Part shown: positions 8,790 through 17,572 of the stretch, piece by piece | Position numbering within the stretch: the first letter of the stretch is position 1 | How the letters are laid out: every line of letters starts with the position of its first letter | DNA from: Kibdelosporangium persicum | GTDB lineage: Bacteria > Actinomycetota > Actinomycetes > Mycobacteriales > Pseudonocardiaceae | Length of the DNA stretch: 64,000 bases | Direction of reading: 5' to 3' | NCBI RefSeq assembly: GCF_013280595.1 | Contig: NZ_JAAATY010000013.1 | Location: 1 to 64,000 of the forward strand | Program-made: the position numbers and the translations under genes | Notes under the pieces: generated by a model | The model's database searches: none | The model's input: the letters and a program-made list of their open reading frames with translations, nothing else | Told to the model about the DNA's origin: nothing

Positions 8790-9662
8790 TCAGGCGCTGG
8801 TGCCGACGGGTTCGCGCGCCGGCGGCGCCGGCAGCGCGGCCGCGGCGTCCCGGGCGCGGGCCAGCTGGGCCACGCCGTAGCCGCTGAGCACCGCACAGAC
8901 GACGGCGAAGGCGATTTCGAGGTTCGTGGTGGCGAGCTCCTCGCCGAGCAGTGCGACTCCGATGAGGGTCGCGGAGGCCGGGTTCACCAGGTTGGTCACG
9001 GCCAGCGGAGCGCTGAGCCCGTTGCGGTACGAGCGCTGCGTGAGCACGGTGGCCACGACCGCGAAGGTCGCGATCGAGATCATCGCGAAGATCGTGCTGG
9101 GCCACGCCAGTGCTCCGGCACCGGTGTCGCCCACTCGCACCACGACGGTCTGGCACAGCGCCGAACAGACACTGAACGCCAGGCCACCGGCGATGGCCTC
9201 CCACAGCGTCGACGCTCCTGGCCGCCGGCCCAACAGGCCGAGCACGACGACAACGGCGACGGTCGCGAGGATGAGCATGGTCAGCTCAGCAGACGTGAGC
9301 GTGTCCGGCTTGCCTGTGGTGGTGACGAGCAGAGCGAGCCCGGCGAGGCCGATCACCGTGTTGGCCATACCGGTCAGTTCGAGCCTGGTGGCCTTGCGGT
9401 GTGCCGTCACCGCCGCCAGCGGAACGGCGATGACGAGCGTGAGCACGCCGAGCGGCTGGATCAGCGACAGCGGGCCGAAGTTGAGCGAGGTCACGTGCAG
9501 TGCGGCGCCGAGACCGTTGAGCCCGATCGCGAGCCATAACACCGGAACGCGGACCAGTTCGAGCACGGTGAGGTGGGCGTAGCGGGCCTGGATGAGCGCC
9601 GCCGCCGCGTAGGCGATGGCCACTGCCACGCACAGCACGATCGCGATGATCAAGTCGGTCAT
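8790..9662 (-). CDS. DMT-superfamily membrane transporter (EamA-like)
   Basis: 290 aa with about nine or ten hydrophobic segments across the whole length, in the pattern of the drug/metabolite transporter superfamily (two EamA-like halves). The first helix is DLIIAIVLCVAVAIAYAAAAL; a short Ala-rich cytoplasmic tail follows the last. Such proteins export or import small metabolites, and the substrate is unknown. It is convergent with the GH13 gene, with a 42-bp gap. Confidence 0.8.
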   Translation of the reverse strand: MTDLIIAIVLCVAVAIAYAAAALIQARYAHLTVLELVRVPVLWLAIGLNGLGAALHVTSLNFGPLSLIQPLGVLTLVIAVPLAAVTAHRKATRLELTGMANTVIGLAGLALLVTTTGKPDTLTSAELTMLILATVAVVVVLGLLGRRPGASTLWEAIAGGLAFSVCSALCQTVVVRVGDTGAGALAWPSTIFAMISIATFAVVATVLTQRSYRNGLSAPLAVTNLVNPASATLIGVALLGEELATTNLEIAFAVVCAVLSGYGVAQLARARDAAAALPAPPAREPVGTSA

Positions 9663-9782
9663 GGCAAGCAGTCGCCCAATCTCGGTTCGCCCGACGGAAC
9701 GGGGGTGGTTAAGCGTCCTCGTTCGGACGTGCCGAGGGCCCGGGCCGCTGTGGCGCCAGGACGCTCCTTCTCACCCTATCCT

Positions 9783-9822
9783 CCTGACGATCACCGCGGG
9801 GCAGTTTCGCGGTGATCTCAGG
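9783..9822 (-). terminator. Hairpin terminator candidate after the HTH regulator gene
   Basis: The arms GATCACCGCG/CGCGGTGATC around a 9-nt loop are extended by CCTGA/TCAGG beyond a single bulged C, giving about 15 bp. It lies in the 209-bp gap downstream of the HTH gene and upstream of the DMT gene on the same strand. No strong U-run is present, which is usual in high-GC actinomycetes. Confidence 0.6.
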
Positions 9823-9871
9823 AATATCCGGCGGGCGGCGTAGCGCACCGCGATCATGCGGGCACGGATCG

Positions 9872-10756
9872 TCAAGCCCATTCCCAGCCGATGCCGATGA
9901 CTCCGGGTTTCACGGCACGTTCGGCGCGATGGACCCAGTGACCCGAGGTGACCGCCAGTTCGTCGCCGACGATGACACAAGCGTGGGGTTTCGGCTGGGT
10001 GAAGCCGTGGATGCGGGCGGGCAGCACGTCATCGGCGAACCGCACGCACAGCAGGAACACGTCGGCCGGATAACGGAAGCCACGGCGGTAATCGAAACTG
10101 ATCGCCGGTGCGGAAACCGTGACCTCGTAGTCGAAGAAGTGGGTCTCGCCGAATCCGAGCCTGCGGTCGAACAGCAGTTCCGCGGCGATCACGGGTGCGT
10201 CGGCATGCCGACGCACCCGGCCGAGGCGGCAGTTCGTGCCGGCTTTCACCGCGATCTCCGCGGAATCGGTGTCCGGCTCGGCGCAGTACACCGCCAGGTG
10301 CCGGTCAGGACCGTCCGCGGTGGCCTCCACCACCAGCCGGGTGTGCACCGAACGGATCGTGCGATCCGCGCCGACCAGCACGCTGTCCTCCTGGCTGAAC
10401 ACGGCCAGCTTCGAGTCGGACGGACCGAGCATCGGCGTGACGGCCTCGGCCAGTGCTTCGGCAGGCCCGAGAATGCCGTCGTAGTAGCGGTCCCGCTTGG
10501 TCCAACGGCCACGGGGACGAGGCGGGCCGAGCAGGCCTGCCAGGGAATGCCGGGGCATTCCGAGGATGCTCTCGATGGCGTGCACGGCCCGGAGGGAATC
10601 GGCGCGTTCCGGTCTGCTGCGGCCCTGCTGCCAGTAGCTCAGGCTGGTCACACTGACCCGGATGCCGCGCTGCGCCAGCCGGTGCCGCAACCGGTCGAGC
10701 GTCAGGCCGCTGTCCTCGATAGCGGCCCGCAACGCGGAATGGAACTGCTCCGCCAT
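9872..10756 (-). CDS. HTH (XRE-like) transcriptional regulator
   Basis: 294 aa from the ATG at 10756, preceded by GGGGGTG; the frame is open further upstream but has no better start. The N-terminus (residues 5-65) reads as a helix-turn-helix: LDRLRHRLAQRGIRVSVTSL then SYWQQGRSRPERAD, typical of XRE-type proteins. The remaining ~200 residues are an unrecognised sensory domain, probably beta-rich. Its start lies only 22 bp from the proposed start of the divergent peptidase gene, so it may control that gene as well as itself. Confidence 0.75.
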   Translation of the reverse strand: MAEQFHSALRAAIEDSGLTLDRLRHRLAQRGIRVSVTSLSYWQQGRSRPERADSLRAVHAIESILGMPRHSLAGLLGPPRPRGRWTKRDRYYDGILGPAEALAEAVTPMLGPSDSKLAVFSQEDSVLVGADRTIRSVHTRLVVEATADGPDRHLAVYCAEPDTDSAEIAVKAGTNCRLGRVRRHADAPVIAAELLFDRRLGFGETHFFDYEVTVSAPAISFDYRRGFRYPADVFLLCVRFADDVLPARIHGFTQPKPHACVIVGDELAVTSGHWVHRAERAVKPGVIGIGWEWA

Positions 10757-10778
10757 CACGGCACCCCCGGGTGATTTT

Positions 10779-11807
10779 GTGAACGAACACAGTCTTCGTC
10801 CGCCTGATCCCTCCAACGCCGCACCACGCCGCTGGTCACGGCCGTTCACAGTTTTGCGGCACACGTTCAAGGACTGCGGCGGACCACTGAGCGCGTTGTT
10901 CGTCGCCCGCTATCTCGGCAGGAAATGGCGGGTCGAACTGGAAGGCACGGCCGGTTTTGCCGAACTGGCCCGGCAGGCGCCGCGCGAGGTGGTCAGCGAC
11001 AGCGAGAAGGACCTGTTCACACGGAACTTCGAAGTCCGGCCGCTGGCCGACACCGGGCTCGGGTTGCCGTGGCCGGAGGGCGTCGCGTGGTGGATGGGCG
11101 GTGGCCCGCACGGCAACAGCGGGCAGAGCCGGCCGTTCAGCTCGATCGACTTCAACGGCGGCGACGGCCGTGTGCTGGCCGCCGGGCCGGGCAAGGTCTA
11201 CAAGAGCTGTGTCCGTGGCCGTAGCGCGCTGGTGAAAGTCGTGCACCCCAACGGATACAGCACGACCTACTACCACATGTACGACCTCACCACGCTGCCT
11301 GACGGCTCCGACGTGCAAACCGGGACCTATCTTGGGCACATCGGCAACGAACTGCCGTGTGGTGGCTCGAGTTCGGGCGCCCACGTGCACTTCTCCCTGC
11401 TGCGTGGCAACACGCACGTCAGCGTGAACAACCAGACCATCGGCGGCTGGACGTTCTACGAAGGTACGCAGGCATACCGCGGCTACGCCATGCGCAACGG
11501 CGTGCGTGTCAACGTCGGTGGACGCGTGACCAACTACGGCGCAGGCACGTCACTGCCTACGGGCACGGTGAACGCCGGGGACAACACGACCGTCAACATC
11601 CGGTCCGGCCCGGGTTTGGGCTATGACGTGACGGGCACCGTCGCGGACGGCGCTGTCGTGCGGATTTCCTGCACGGCACGAGGTGACACGGTGGAAGGCG
11701 TGTGGGGCCCGACGGACCTGTGGAACAAGCTCGACACGAACGGGTGGATCAGCGACGGATTCGTGGACACCGGTTCCAACGACCCTGTGGCTCCTGCCTG
11801 TACCTAG
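10779..11807 (+). CDS. M23A (LasA/beta-lytic-like) metallopeptidase with SH3-type domain, signal peptide not evident
   Basis: 342 aa from a GTG at 10779; the start is uncertain. ALFVARYLGRKWRVELEGT resembles the propeptide that precedes LasA-like beta-lytic endopeptidases. The catalytic domain carries the M23 zinc motifs GGPHGNSGQSRPFSSIDF and GAHVHFSLL. A bacterial SH3-like domain (VNIRSGPGLGYDVTG, then NGWISDGFV) ends the protein and should bind the cell wall. Relatives are secreted and cut peptidoglycan cross-bridges, but no signal peptide precedes the propeptide here: the upstream ~40 residues are Arg/Pro-rich and run up against the divergent regulator. The 5' end may have been lost. Confidence 0.72.
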   Translation: MNEHSLRPPDPSNAAPRRWSRPFTVLRHTFKDCGGPLSALFVARYLGRKWRVELEGTAGFAELARQAPREVVSDSEKDLFTRNFEVRPLADTGLGLPWPEGVAWWMGGGPHGNSGQSRPFSSIDFNGGDGRVLAAGPGKVYKSCVRGRSALVKVVHPNGYSTTYYHMYDLTTLPDGSDVQTGTYLGHIGNELPCGGSSSGAHVHFSLLRGNTHVSVNNQTIGGWTFYEGTQAYRGYAMRNGVRVNVGGRVTNYGAGTSLPTGTVNAGDNTTVNIRSGPGLGYDVTGTVADGAVVRISCTARGDTVEGVWGPTDLWNKLDTNGWISDGFVDTGSNDPVAPACT

Positions 11808-11858
11808 CCGCCTGGGAGTCTCACGGTCTGACGCGCCCGGCTGGGCGATCAGAACGGG

Positions 11859-11902
11859 CGCGGCAGGCGGCCGCCCCGGTTTCGGGGTGGCCGCCTGCCG
11901 CG
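11859..11902. terminator. Bidirectional hairpin terminator between peptidase and ridA genes
   Basis: A 19-bp stem with one mismatch (arms CGCGGCAGGCGGCC and CCCCG, with complements) closes a 4-nt loop. It sits between the convergent peptidase gene and RidA gene and should serve both strands. Confidence 0.8.
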
Positions 11903-11914
11903 ACGAGGCGCGGT

Positions 11915-12340
11915 TCAGTTCCCGGAGCCGACGATGGCGGTGACGCGGATTTCCACGCGCATGGCGGCGAGACCGAGGGCCGTCACGCCGGTCTCGGTCC
12001 AGATCGGCGCGCGGCCGCCGAGGCGACGGCGGAACTGCTCGGCCATGACCTTGTTGTGGTCGTCCCCGATGACGTCGTCTCCCGGTGCGACCTTGTGGTA
12101 CGAGTTGACGTGGATGACGTCCTTCCAGGTCGCGCCGACCGTGGCGAGCGTGCGCTCCACGTTGTCGAAAGCCAGGATGATCTCGTCCTCCAGCGAGTCG
12201 GGGACGACCAGGTCGTCGTCCACCCCGGCCTGGCCGGAGATCTCGACCCGGTCGCCGACGCGGACGGCCCCGCTGTAGCCGAGGGCCTTGTGCAGCTTCT
12301 CGCCGAAGCCCGGAGTGATGCCGAAGGTGACGGTGCTCAT
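11915..12340 (-). CDS. RidA/YjgF-family protein
   Basis: 141 aa, the usual size for the family. RidA trimers hydrolyse reactive enamine/imine intermediates such as 2-aminoacrylate; other family members act on different imines. VEISGQAGVDDDL, FDNVERTLATVGATWKDVIHVNSYH and the end AMRVEIRVTAIV follow the YjgF fold. The usual substrate-binding Arg in the IR(V)E-type motif is represented by MRVEIRVTA near residue 130. The gene is divergent from a MarR regulator gene, and repeated half-sites lie in the gap, so MarR control is likely. Confidence 0.88.
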   Translation of the reverse strand: MSTVTFGITPGFGEKLHKALGYSGAVRVGDRVEISGQAGVDDDLVVPDSLEDEIILAFDNVERTLATVGATWKDVIHVNSYHKVAPGDDVIGDDHNKVMAEQFRRRLGGRAPIWTETGVTALGLAAMRVEIRVTAIVGSGN

Positions 12341-12396
12341 GATGCCTGCTCTTCCTGTCCACAGTGCCGCGTTCGCTCCTGAATGAGTTCACGCGT

Positions 12397-12436
12397 AAAG
12401 TGACGCTAGCAAGCGATCACTTCAAGCGCAAAGTGA
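12397..12436. promoter_or_regulatory. Candidate MarR operator with three AAGTGA half-sites
   Basis: AAGTGA at 12398-12403 and TCACTT at 12417-12422 form an inverted repeat (AAGTGACGCT facing AGCGATCACTT, one-base offset). A third AAGTGA at 12431-12436 repeats the left half. The cluster lies between the divergent ridA and marR genes, where an autoregulated MarR dimer is expected to bind. Confidence 0.6.
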
Positions 12437-12465
12437 TGAACTTCGCCGGAGGAGCGGGAAGAGCC

Positions 12466-12954
12466 ATGAGCGGCACGGAGGAACACGAGGACCACGAGGA
12501 GCCGCGATGGCTCGACGAACAGGAGAAGGCGGCGTGGACGGGGCTGATCTCCCTTGTCCTGCTGCTGCCCGGCAAGCTGGAGACGCCGTTGCGCCAGCAA
12601 CACGGCCTCACCCTGTTCGAGTACCTCGTGCTCAGCCACCTGTCCGAGGCCCCGCGGCGCACGCTGCGGATGGGCGAGCTCGCCTTCCTCGCCAGCGGGT
12701 CGCTCTCCCGCCTGTCCAACGTCGTCAAACGCTGCGAACAGCGTGGCTGGGTCGTCCGGACACCCGACCCGGCCGACGGCCGGTACACCCTCGCCGAACT
12801 CACCGACGCCGGCTTCGACATCGTGCACCGGGCGGCGCCCACACACCTGCGCTCGGTACGCCGCATCGTGCTCGACTCGCTCAACGCGACCGACCAGAAG
12901 GCCCTCACCCGCATCGCGCACAAGCTCCGCATCGTCCCCGACGACTTCCTCTGA
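12466..12954 (+). CDS. MarR-family transcriptional regulator
   Basis: 162 aa. The ATG at 12466 is chosen for GGAGGAGCGGGAAG just upstream; the open frame before it overlaps the operator region. It is a winged helix-turn-helix: LTLFEYLVLSHLSEAPRRTLRMGELA, recognition helix GSLSRLSNVVKRCEQRGWV, then the wing RTPDPADGRYTLAELTDAG. MarR proteins are dimeric repressors released by small ligands. Its position suggests that it represses itself and the divergent ridA gene. Confidence 0.85.
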   Translation: MSGTEEHEDHEEPRWLDEQEKAAWTGLISLVLLLPGKLETPLRQQHGLTLFEYLVLSHLSEAPRRTLRMGELAFLASGSLSRLSNVVKRCEQRGWVVRTPDPADGRYTLAELTDAGFDIVHRAAPTHLRSVRRIVLDSLNATDQKALTRIAHKLRIVPDDFL

Positions 12955-13060
12955 CAGCCGTGGACGTCCAGCCGGGAAACTTGTCCGATTTCTGACATTG
13001 ATACCCGCCGAACGGCTGTACCACCGCGCACGGGTTCCATGCGTGGATGGAGGTCAGCGC

Positions 13061-13078
13061 TTTTCCAACGTTGTAAAA
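13061..13078. promoter_or_regulatory. LacI-type operator candidate upstream of the GH2 gene
   Basis: TTTTCCAACGTTGTAAAA is an 18-bp palindrome with a CG centre and one mismatched pair, the symmetry expected for LacI-family repressors of sugar genes. It ends 19 bp before the GH2 start codon. No lacI gene is in the window, so the repressor would act in trans. Confidence 0.5.
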
Positions 13079-13097
13079 ACGAATGGGGATCGGATCA

Positions 13098-16000
13098 ATG
13101 GCGAGAGTCGTCACCACGCTCGTCGCGCTGTTGCTGGCGGTGGGCGTCGCATCCGGGACGCCACCGGCAGGTGCGGCGGAACCAGTGCACGGGCTGAAGG
13201 GCGAGTACTTCACCACGTCGGCGCCGGGAGCACGGGACTTCGCGAACCTCGCGGGCACCGTGCTCGATGCCGAGGTCAACCACGCCGACCTGACGTCGGT
13301 GTTCCAGTTGCTGTCCGGACGCACCGAACACACGACCGCGCGCTGGACCGGCCGCCTCACCGCACCGCAGACCGGCGACTACACCTTCCACGCCATTGGG
13401 GACAACGGGTTCCGCCTGTTCGTCGACGGCAAGCCGGTGATCGACCACTGGGTCGGTGACTGGGACCGCGAGCAGACCAGCGCGCCGGTGCCGCTGACAG
13501 CCGGCCGCCAGTACGACTTCCGGCTGGAGATGTTCCAGGACACCGGCGGCGCGAACATGTTCCTGCGGTGGTCGAGCGGATCGATGGCCAAGCAGATCGT
13601 GCCGGAGTCGGCGTTCACGCCACCGCCGGACTTCCAGGCGGTTCCCGCCACGGCGGCGGTGGATGAGCACGGCCGTGTGCTCACCGCGGAGTTCGACGGG
13701 CGCGTCACGAACCTCGGGGACCTGCGAAACCACCTCCGGGTGGAGGTGGACTCGACGCCGATGCCGATCGCGCTCACCAGCGCCAACCGCAACCGTGTCA
13801 CCGTCAGGCTGAGTGAGCGAGTGCTGCGGAGCCAGCGGGTGCGCCTGTTCTACGACGGCGCGGGCGAGCTGGAGGTTGACGGCGAGAAGGTGCCGAAGAC
13901 CGCGCGCACCGTGGCGAACGCGTCGAAGCAGCGGCTGAAGACGCCGTGGGGCGAGCAGTTGGACACACGCAACCCGTTGCCGGAGTACCCGAGGCCGCAG
14001 CTGGAACGCGACAAGTGGCTCAACCTCAACGGGCCCTGGGAGTTCGCGGCGGCGAAGGCCGGCCAGCAGCCGGTGTTCGGACAGCGCCTGCCCGAGCGGG
14101 TGATCGTGCCGTTCCCGATCGAGTCGCAGCTCTCCGGGCTGGAACGGCACGAGGACCACATGTTCTACCGCCGCACAGTGACCGTTCCCCGCGACTGGCG
14201 GATCGGGGCCGGGCACCGGTTGCGGCTCAACTTCGGTGCCGTGGACCACAAAGCCAAGGTGTGGGTGAACGGCAAGCTTGTCGCCGAACACTCCGGTGGT
14301 TACACCGCCTTCAGCGCGGACGTCACCGACGCGCTGCGCCGTGGCGGGGAACAGGAAATCGTCGTCGGTGTCACCGACACGACGGGTCCGCACCAGCCGA
14401 AGGGCAAGCAGTCGCGAAACCCCAGCGGGATCTTCTACACCCCGTCGTCGGGAATCTGGCAGACCGTGTGGATGGAGCCCGTTCCGGACGCGGCGGTCGA
14501 CGAGCTCAAACTGACGCCGGACGTCGCGACGAGCACGCTGACCGTGGAGGTCGCTTCCGCGTCGAAGTCCGCCACCGTCATGGTTGTCGCGCGGGACGCG
14601 AAGGGCAAGCAGGTCGGCGAGGTCTCCGGTCCGGCCAACACCAAGCTGACGCTGCCGGTGCCGAACGCGCACCTGTGGACGCCGGACGACCCGTACCTGT
14701 ACAAGCTGGACGTCACGCTCGCGAACGGCTCCAGCAGGGACAACCTGAAGAGCTACTTCGGCATGCGGTCTCTTGGCCTGGCGGACGTCGGCGGGCAGCG
14801 CAAGCTGACGCTCAACGGCAAGCCGTTTTTCTCGCTGATGATGCTGGACCAGGGCTTCTACCCGGACGGCCTGAACACGCCGCCCAGCGACGAGGCGCTG
14901 GTGTTCGACCTGAAGGCGCAGAAGGACCTCGGTTTCAACTCCGTCCGCAAGCACATCAAGGCCGAGCCCGCCCGCTGGTACTACCACGCGGACCGGATGG
15001 GACTGCTGGTGTGGCAGGACTTCGTGTCCGTCGAGGACGGCTCCGTGGCCGAGGGCCAGCAGGCGTTCCTCACCGAGAGCCGCGAGTTGATGAAGCAGCT
15101 GCACAACTCGCCGTCGATCGGCGCGTGGATCGTCTTCAACGAGGGCTGGGGCGAGTGGGACCGTGAGGTCACCGGTCAGATCACGACCGACGTCAAGGCG
15201 GCGGACCCGAGCCGGATCGTCAGTGCCCACAGCGGCGTGAACTGCTGTGCCTCCAAGGGCGACTCGGGCAAGGGTGACGTCATCGACCACCACGACTACA
15301 ACAACACCGACCCGCCGCGCCCGGACGGCGTACGCGCCGTGATGGACGGTGAGCACGGCGGCTTCACGCTGCGCACGCCGGGGCACATGTGGCCGGGTGC
15401 TCCCGCGAACATCTACAGCGGTGTGGCGGACAAGGCGGCGCTGACGGCGAAGTACGTCGACAACACCCGCACGTTCTACCTCGGGCAGGCCCGAGCCGAA
15501 CTCTCCGCGTCCGTCTACACCCAGGTCACCGACCTCGAGAACGAGCTGAACGGGTTCTGGACCTACGACCGCAAGCGCATCAAAGTCGACCCCGGCCCGG
15601 TCCGCGAGATCAACCAGCGGGTGATCGCCGCCGGTGCGGAGGCGGGCAAACCGTACCCGTACCCGGCTCGTGGTCAGTGGGAGCTGAACGAGAACAGGGG
15701 AGCGGTGGCCAAGGACTCGAGCGGTGGCGGCACTCCGCTCACCCTCAGCCCGACCGGCGCCGCGTGGACGCAGGGTGTGACCGGCTCGGCATTGCGGTTC
15801 AACGGTGGCTACGCCGAGACCCTCGGTCCGGTGGTCGACACGACCGGCGACTACACGGTCTCAGCGCGGGTGAAGCTGGACGAACTGCCCGGGAACTACG
15901 CCACCGCCGTCAGCCAGGACGGCAGGCAACAGGAGAACCCGTTCTACCTGCAGTACGGCCAGGGCGGGTTCGCGTTCAGCACACCGGGAGGCAACCGGGC

Positions 16001-16256
16001 CAGGTTCGAGACGACGCCTGAGCTCGGTCGCTGGTACCACCTCACCGGTGTGCGCGCCGGTGGCGAGCTGCGGCTGTACCTCGACGGTGAGCGAGTGGCC
16101 ACGACCGCGGCCGGTCCGGCGTTGCTCAGCACCGGGGCACTGGCGGTGGGACGGGCCAAGTACGGCGGCCAGAACACCGACTTCTGGCCTGGCGCGATCG
16201 ACGATGTGCGCGTCGTCGGCCGGGCGGCGGGCGACGCCGAGATCGCGGCCTGGTGA
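13098..16256 (+). CDS. Large secreted GH2-family glycosidase with PA14 and LamG-like modules
   Basis: 1052 aa from the ATG at 13098, which has GGGGA upstream; an ATG at 13083 has no ribosome binding site. Order: signal peptide (to about 30), PA14 domain (about 33-165; GDYTFHAIGDNGFRLFVDGK), GH2 N-terminal sandwich (about 310-465), Ig-like domain, TIM barrel (about 560-830) and a C-terminal LamG/concanavalin-like module (about 880-1050). The acid/base Glu is in VFNEGWGEWD, and a nucleophile candidate is the Glu in MDGEHGG. GH2 covers beta-galactosidases, mannosidases and glucuronidases; the substrate is open. The accessory modules suggest binding to polymeric glycans outside the cell. Its 3' end faces the P450 gene across a terminator. 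Confidence 0.88.
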   Translation: MARVVTTLVALLLAVGVASGTPPAGAAEPVHGLKGEYFTTSAPGARDFANLAGTVLDAEVNHADLTSVFQLLSGRTEHTTARWTGRLTAPQTGDYTFHAIGDNGFRLFVDGKPVIDHWVGDWDREQTSAPVPLTAGRQYDFRLEMFQDTGGANMFLRWSSGSMAKQIVPESAFTPPPDFQAVPATAAVDEHGRVLTAEFDGRVTNLGDLRNHLRVEVDSTPMPIALTSANRNRVTVRLSERVLRSQRVRLFYDGAGELEVDGEKVPKTARTVANASKQRLKTPWGEQLDTRNPLPEYPRPQLERDKWLNLNGPWEFAAAKAGQQPVFGQRLPERVIVPFPIESQLSGLERHEDHMFYRRTVTVPRDWRIGAGHRLRLNFGAVDHKAKVWVNGKLVAEHSGGYTAFSADVTDALRRGGEQEIVVGVTDTTGPHQPKGKQSRNPSGIFYTPSSGIWQTVWMEPVPDAAVDELKLTPDVATSTLTVEVASASKSATVMVVARDAKGKQVGEVSGPANTKLTLPVPNAHLWTPDDPYLYKLDVTLANGSSRDNLKSYFGMRSLGLADVGGQRKLTLNGKPFFSLMMLDQGFYPDGLNTPPSDEALVFDLKAQKDLGFNSVRKHIKAEPARWYYHADRMGLLVWQDFVSVEDGSVAEGQQAFLTESRELMKQLHNSPSIGAWIVFNEGWGEWDREVTGQITTDVKAADPSRIVSAHSGVNCCASKGDSGKGDVIDHHDYNNTDPPRPDGVRAVMDGEHGGFTLRTPGHMWPGAPANIYSGVADKAALTAKYVDNTRTFYLGQARAELSASVYTQVTDLENELNGFWTYDRKRIKVDPGPVREINQRVIAAGAEAGKPYPYPARGQWELNENRGAVAKDSSGGGTPLTLSPTGAAWTQGVTGSALRFNGGYAETLGPVVDTTGDYTVSARVKLDELPGNYATAVSQDGRQQENPFYLQYGQGGFAFSTPGGNRARFETTPELGRWYHLTGVRAGGELRLYLDGERVATTAAGPALLSTGALAVGRAKYGGQNTDFWPGAIDDVRVVGRAAGDAEIAAW

Positions 16257-16308
16257 CAGCGGTCCACAGTGGAACGTTGAGCACCTGACCGGCTCAGCCC
16301 GGCTCCGG

Positions 16309-16340
16309 CGTGGTGCCGTGATGGCGATCACGGCACCACG
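16309..16340. terminator. Bidirectional hairpin terminator between GH2 and P450 genes
   Basis: A perfect 14-bp stem (CGTGGTGCCGTGAT and complement) with a GGCG tetraloop lies in the 92-bp gap between two convergent genes. Confidence 0.85.
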
Positions 16341-16348
16341 CACGGGAG

Positions 16349-17572
16349 TCAGGTACCGAACCGGAGCGGAAGTGTTGTCGGGCCATGGATTCCGAGGGGT
16401 GGGTGCCAGGCGACAGGACCGGTGATGATGGGCGGCCCCAGTCGTTCGGTCAGTGCGGGCAGTGCCTCGCTGAGTTCGGCGCGGGCCAGTGCGGCGCCGA
16501 GGCAGTGGTGCGGTCCGGCCCCGAACTGGATGGGCGCGGCCTGCGGGGTGGCGGTGATGTCGAACAGGTGCCCGTCGGGGAAGACGTGTGGATCGCGCTG
16601 GGCCGGAACCACCAGGACCGTGATCATCGTGCCGGTCTTCAGGTGCAGGCCGCGGTAGTCGAAGTCCTCGGTGGCGAACCGGTAGACCGTGCCGGTGGAC
16701 GGGCACCAGCGCATGATCTCCTCGATGGCGTTGCCGATCAGGTCGGGTTGCCGCGCCAGCAGCGTCCATTGCTCGGGGTGCTGGGCGAAGGCGACCATGG
16801 CGTTGGAGAGCTGGTGACGCGTGGTGTCGTGGGCGGCGAACACAAGCGTGACGATGAGGTTGCGTAGTTCCTCCTCGTTCACCTGTCCGTCGTCCCGCTG
16901 CACGGTGACCAGCGCGGAGATCAGGTCGTTGCCCGGCTTCGCCCTTTTCTCGGTGATCAGTCCGTTGACGTATCCGTACAGTCCGGTCACGGCGGCCTCG
17001 ACCCGGGCCCGGATGTCCCCGCCGTGCGCGAGGCTGAACACCAGACCGATGTCCGTGGTCCACCGGCGGAAGGTCGAATGGTCGGCCGGGGGAACCCCCA
17101 GCAGTTCGGACAGCACCGCGAGCGGCAGCGGATCAGCGAAGTCGTCGACGAAATCGCATTCGCCCGCCGTGGCGACTTGATCGGCCAGTCGCTCGGCGGT
17201 ATCGCGGATGAAGGGACGAAGATTGTTGACCATGCGCGGCGTGAAAGCCTTGCTCACCAGTCCTCTCAGGCGGCGGTGGTGGTCACCGTCGTGATTGACG
17301 ATCATCGGCACGAACCAGTCGAAGATCGGTCCGTCGACAACTCCGTTCGCCGCGAGGTACTTGTCACCGCCGCCGTGGTCCATCCGCTGGTCACGCAGCA
17401 ACTCCTGGGCCTCGGTGTACCGCAGCACGACCAGTCCGATCGGACTTTCGGCATACCAGTTGCCGTTCTGTGCCGCGATCATTTCCGGGCCCCGGAAATC
17501 GAACTCGGGGTCGATGACGTTGAGGAAGGGGATGGTGTCCGATGTCGCCGCTGATCGTGCAGCCGTTGACAT
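16349..17572 (-). CDS. Cytochrome P450 (soluble bacterial type)
   Basis: 407 aa from the ATG at 17572, which has GGAGG 5 nt upstream. It has the P450 signatures: heme-binding FGAGPHHCLGAALAR with the thiolate Cys, the K-helix ExxR in EEIMRW, and the I-helix LVFAAHDTT, where the usual AGxDT is AAHDT. It should hydroxylate or otherwise oxidise a small hydrophobic substrate using external ferredoxin and reductase. Neither partner is adjacent, and no biosynthetic cluster surrounds it, so the substrate is unknown. Confidence 0.92.
   Translation of the reverse strand: MSTAARSAATSDTIPFLNVIDPEFDFRGPEMIAAQNGNWYAESPIGLVVLRYTEAQELLRDQRMDHGGGDKYLAANGVVDGPIFDWFVPMIVNHDGDHHRRLRGLVSKAFTPRMVNNLRPFIRDTAERLADQVATAGECDFVDDFADPLPLAVLSELLGVPPADHSTFRRWTTDIGLVFSLAHGGDIRARVEAAVTGLYGYVNGLITEKRAKPGNDLISALVTVQRDDGQVNEEELRNLIVTLVFAAHDTTRHQLSNAMVAFAQHPEQWTLLARQPDLIGNAIEEIMRWCPSTGTVYRFATEDFDYRGLHLKTGTMITVLVVPAQRDPHVFPDGHLFDITATPQAAPIQFGAGPHHCLGAALARAELSEALPALTERLGPPIITGPVAWHPPLGIHGPTTLPLRFGT

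Noticed and set aside
13095-15386. 763-codon open frame antisense to the GH2 gene
   Set aside because: It is a shadow of the G/C-rich third positions of the GH2 gene: His/Arg/Val-rich, no ribosome binding site or domain, and the sense protein is complete and well supported.
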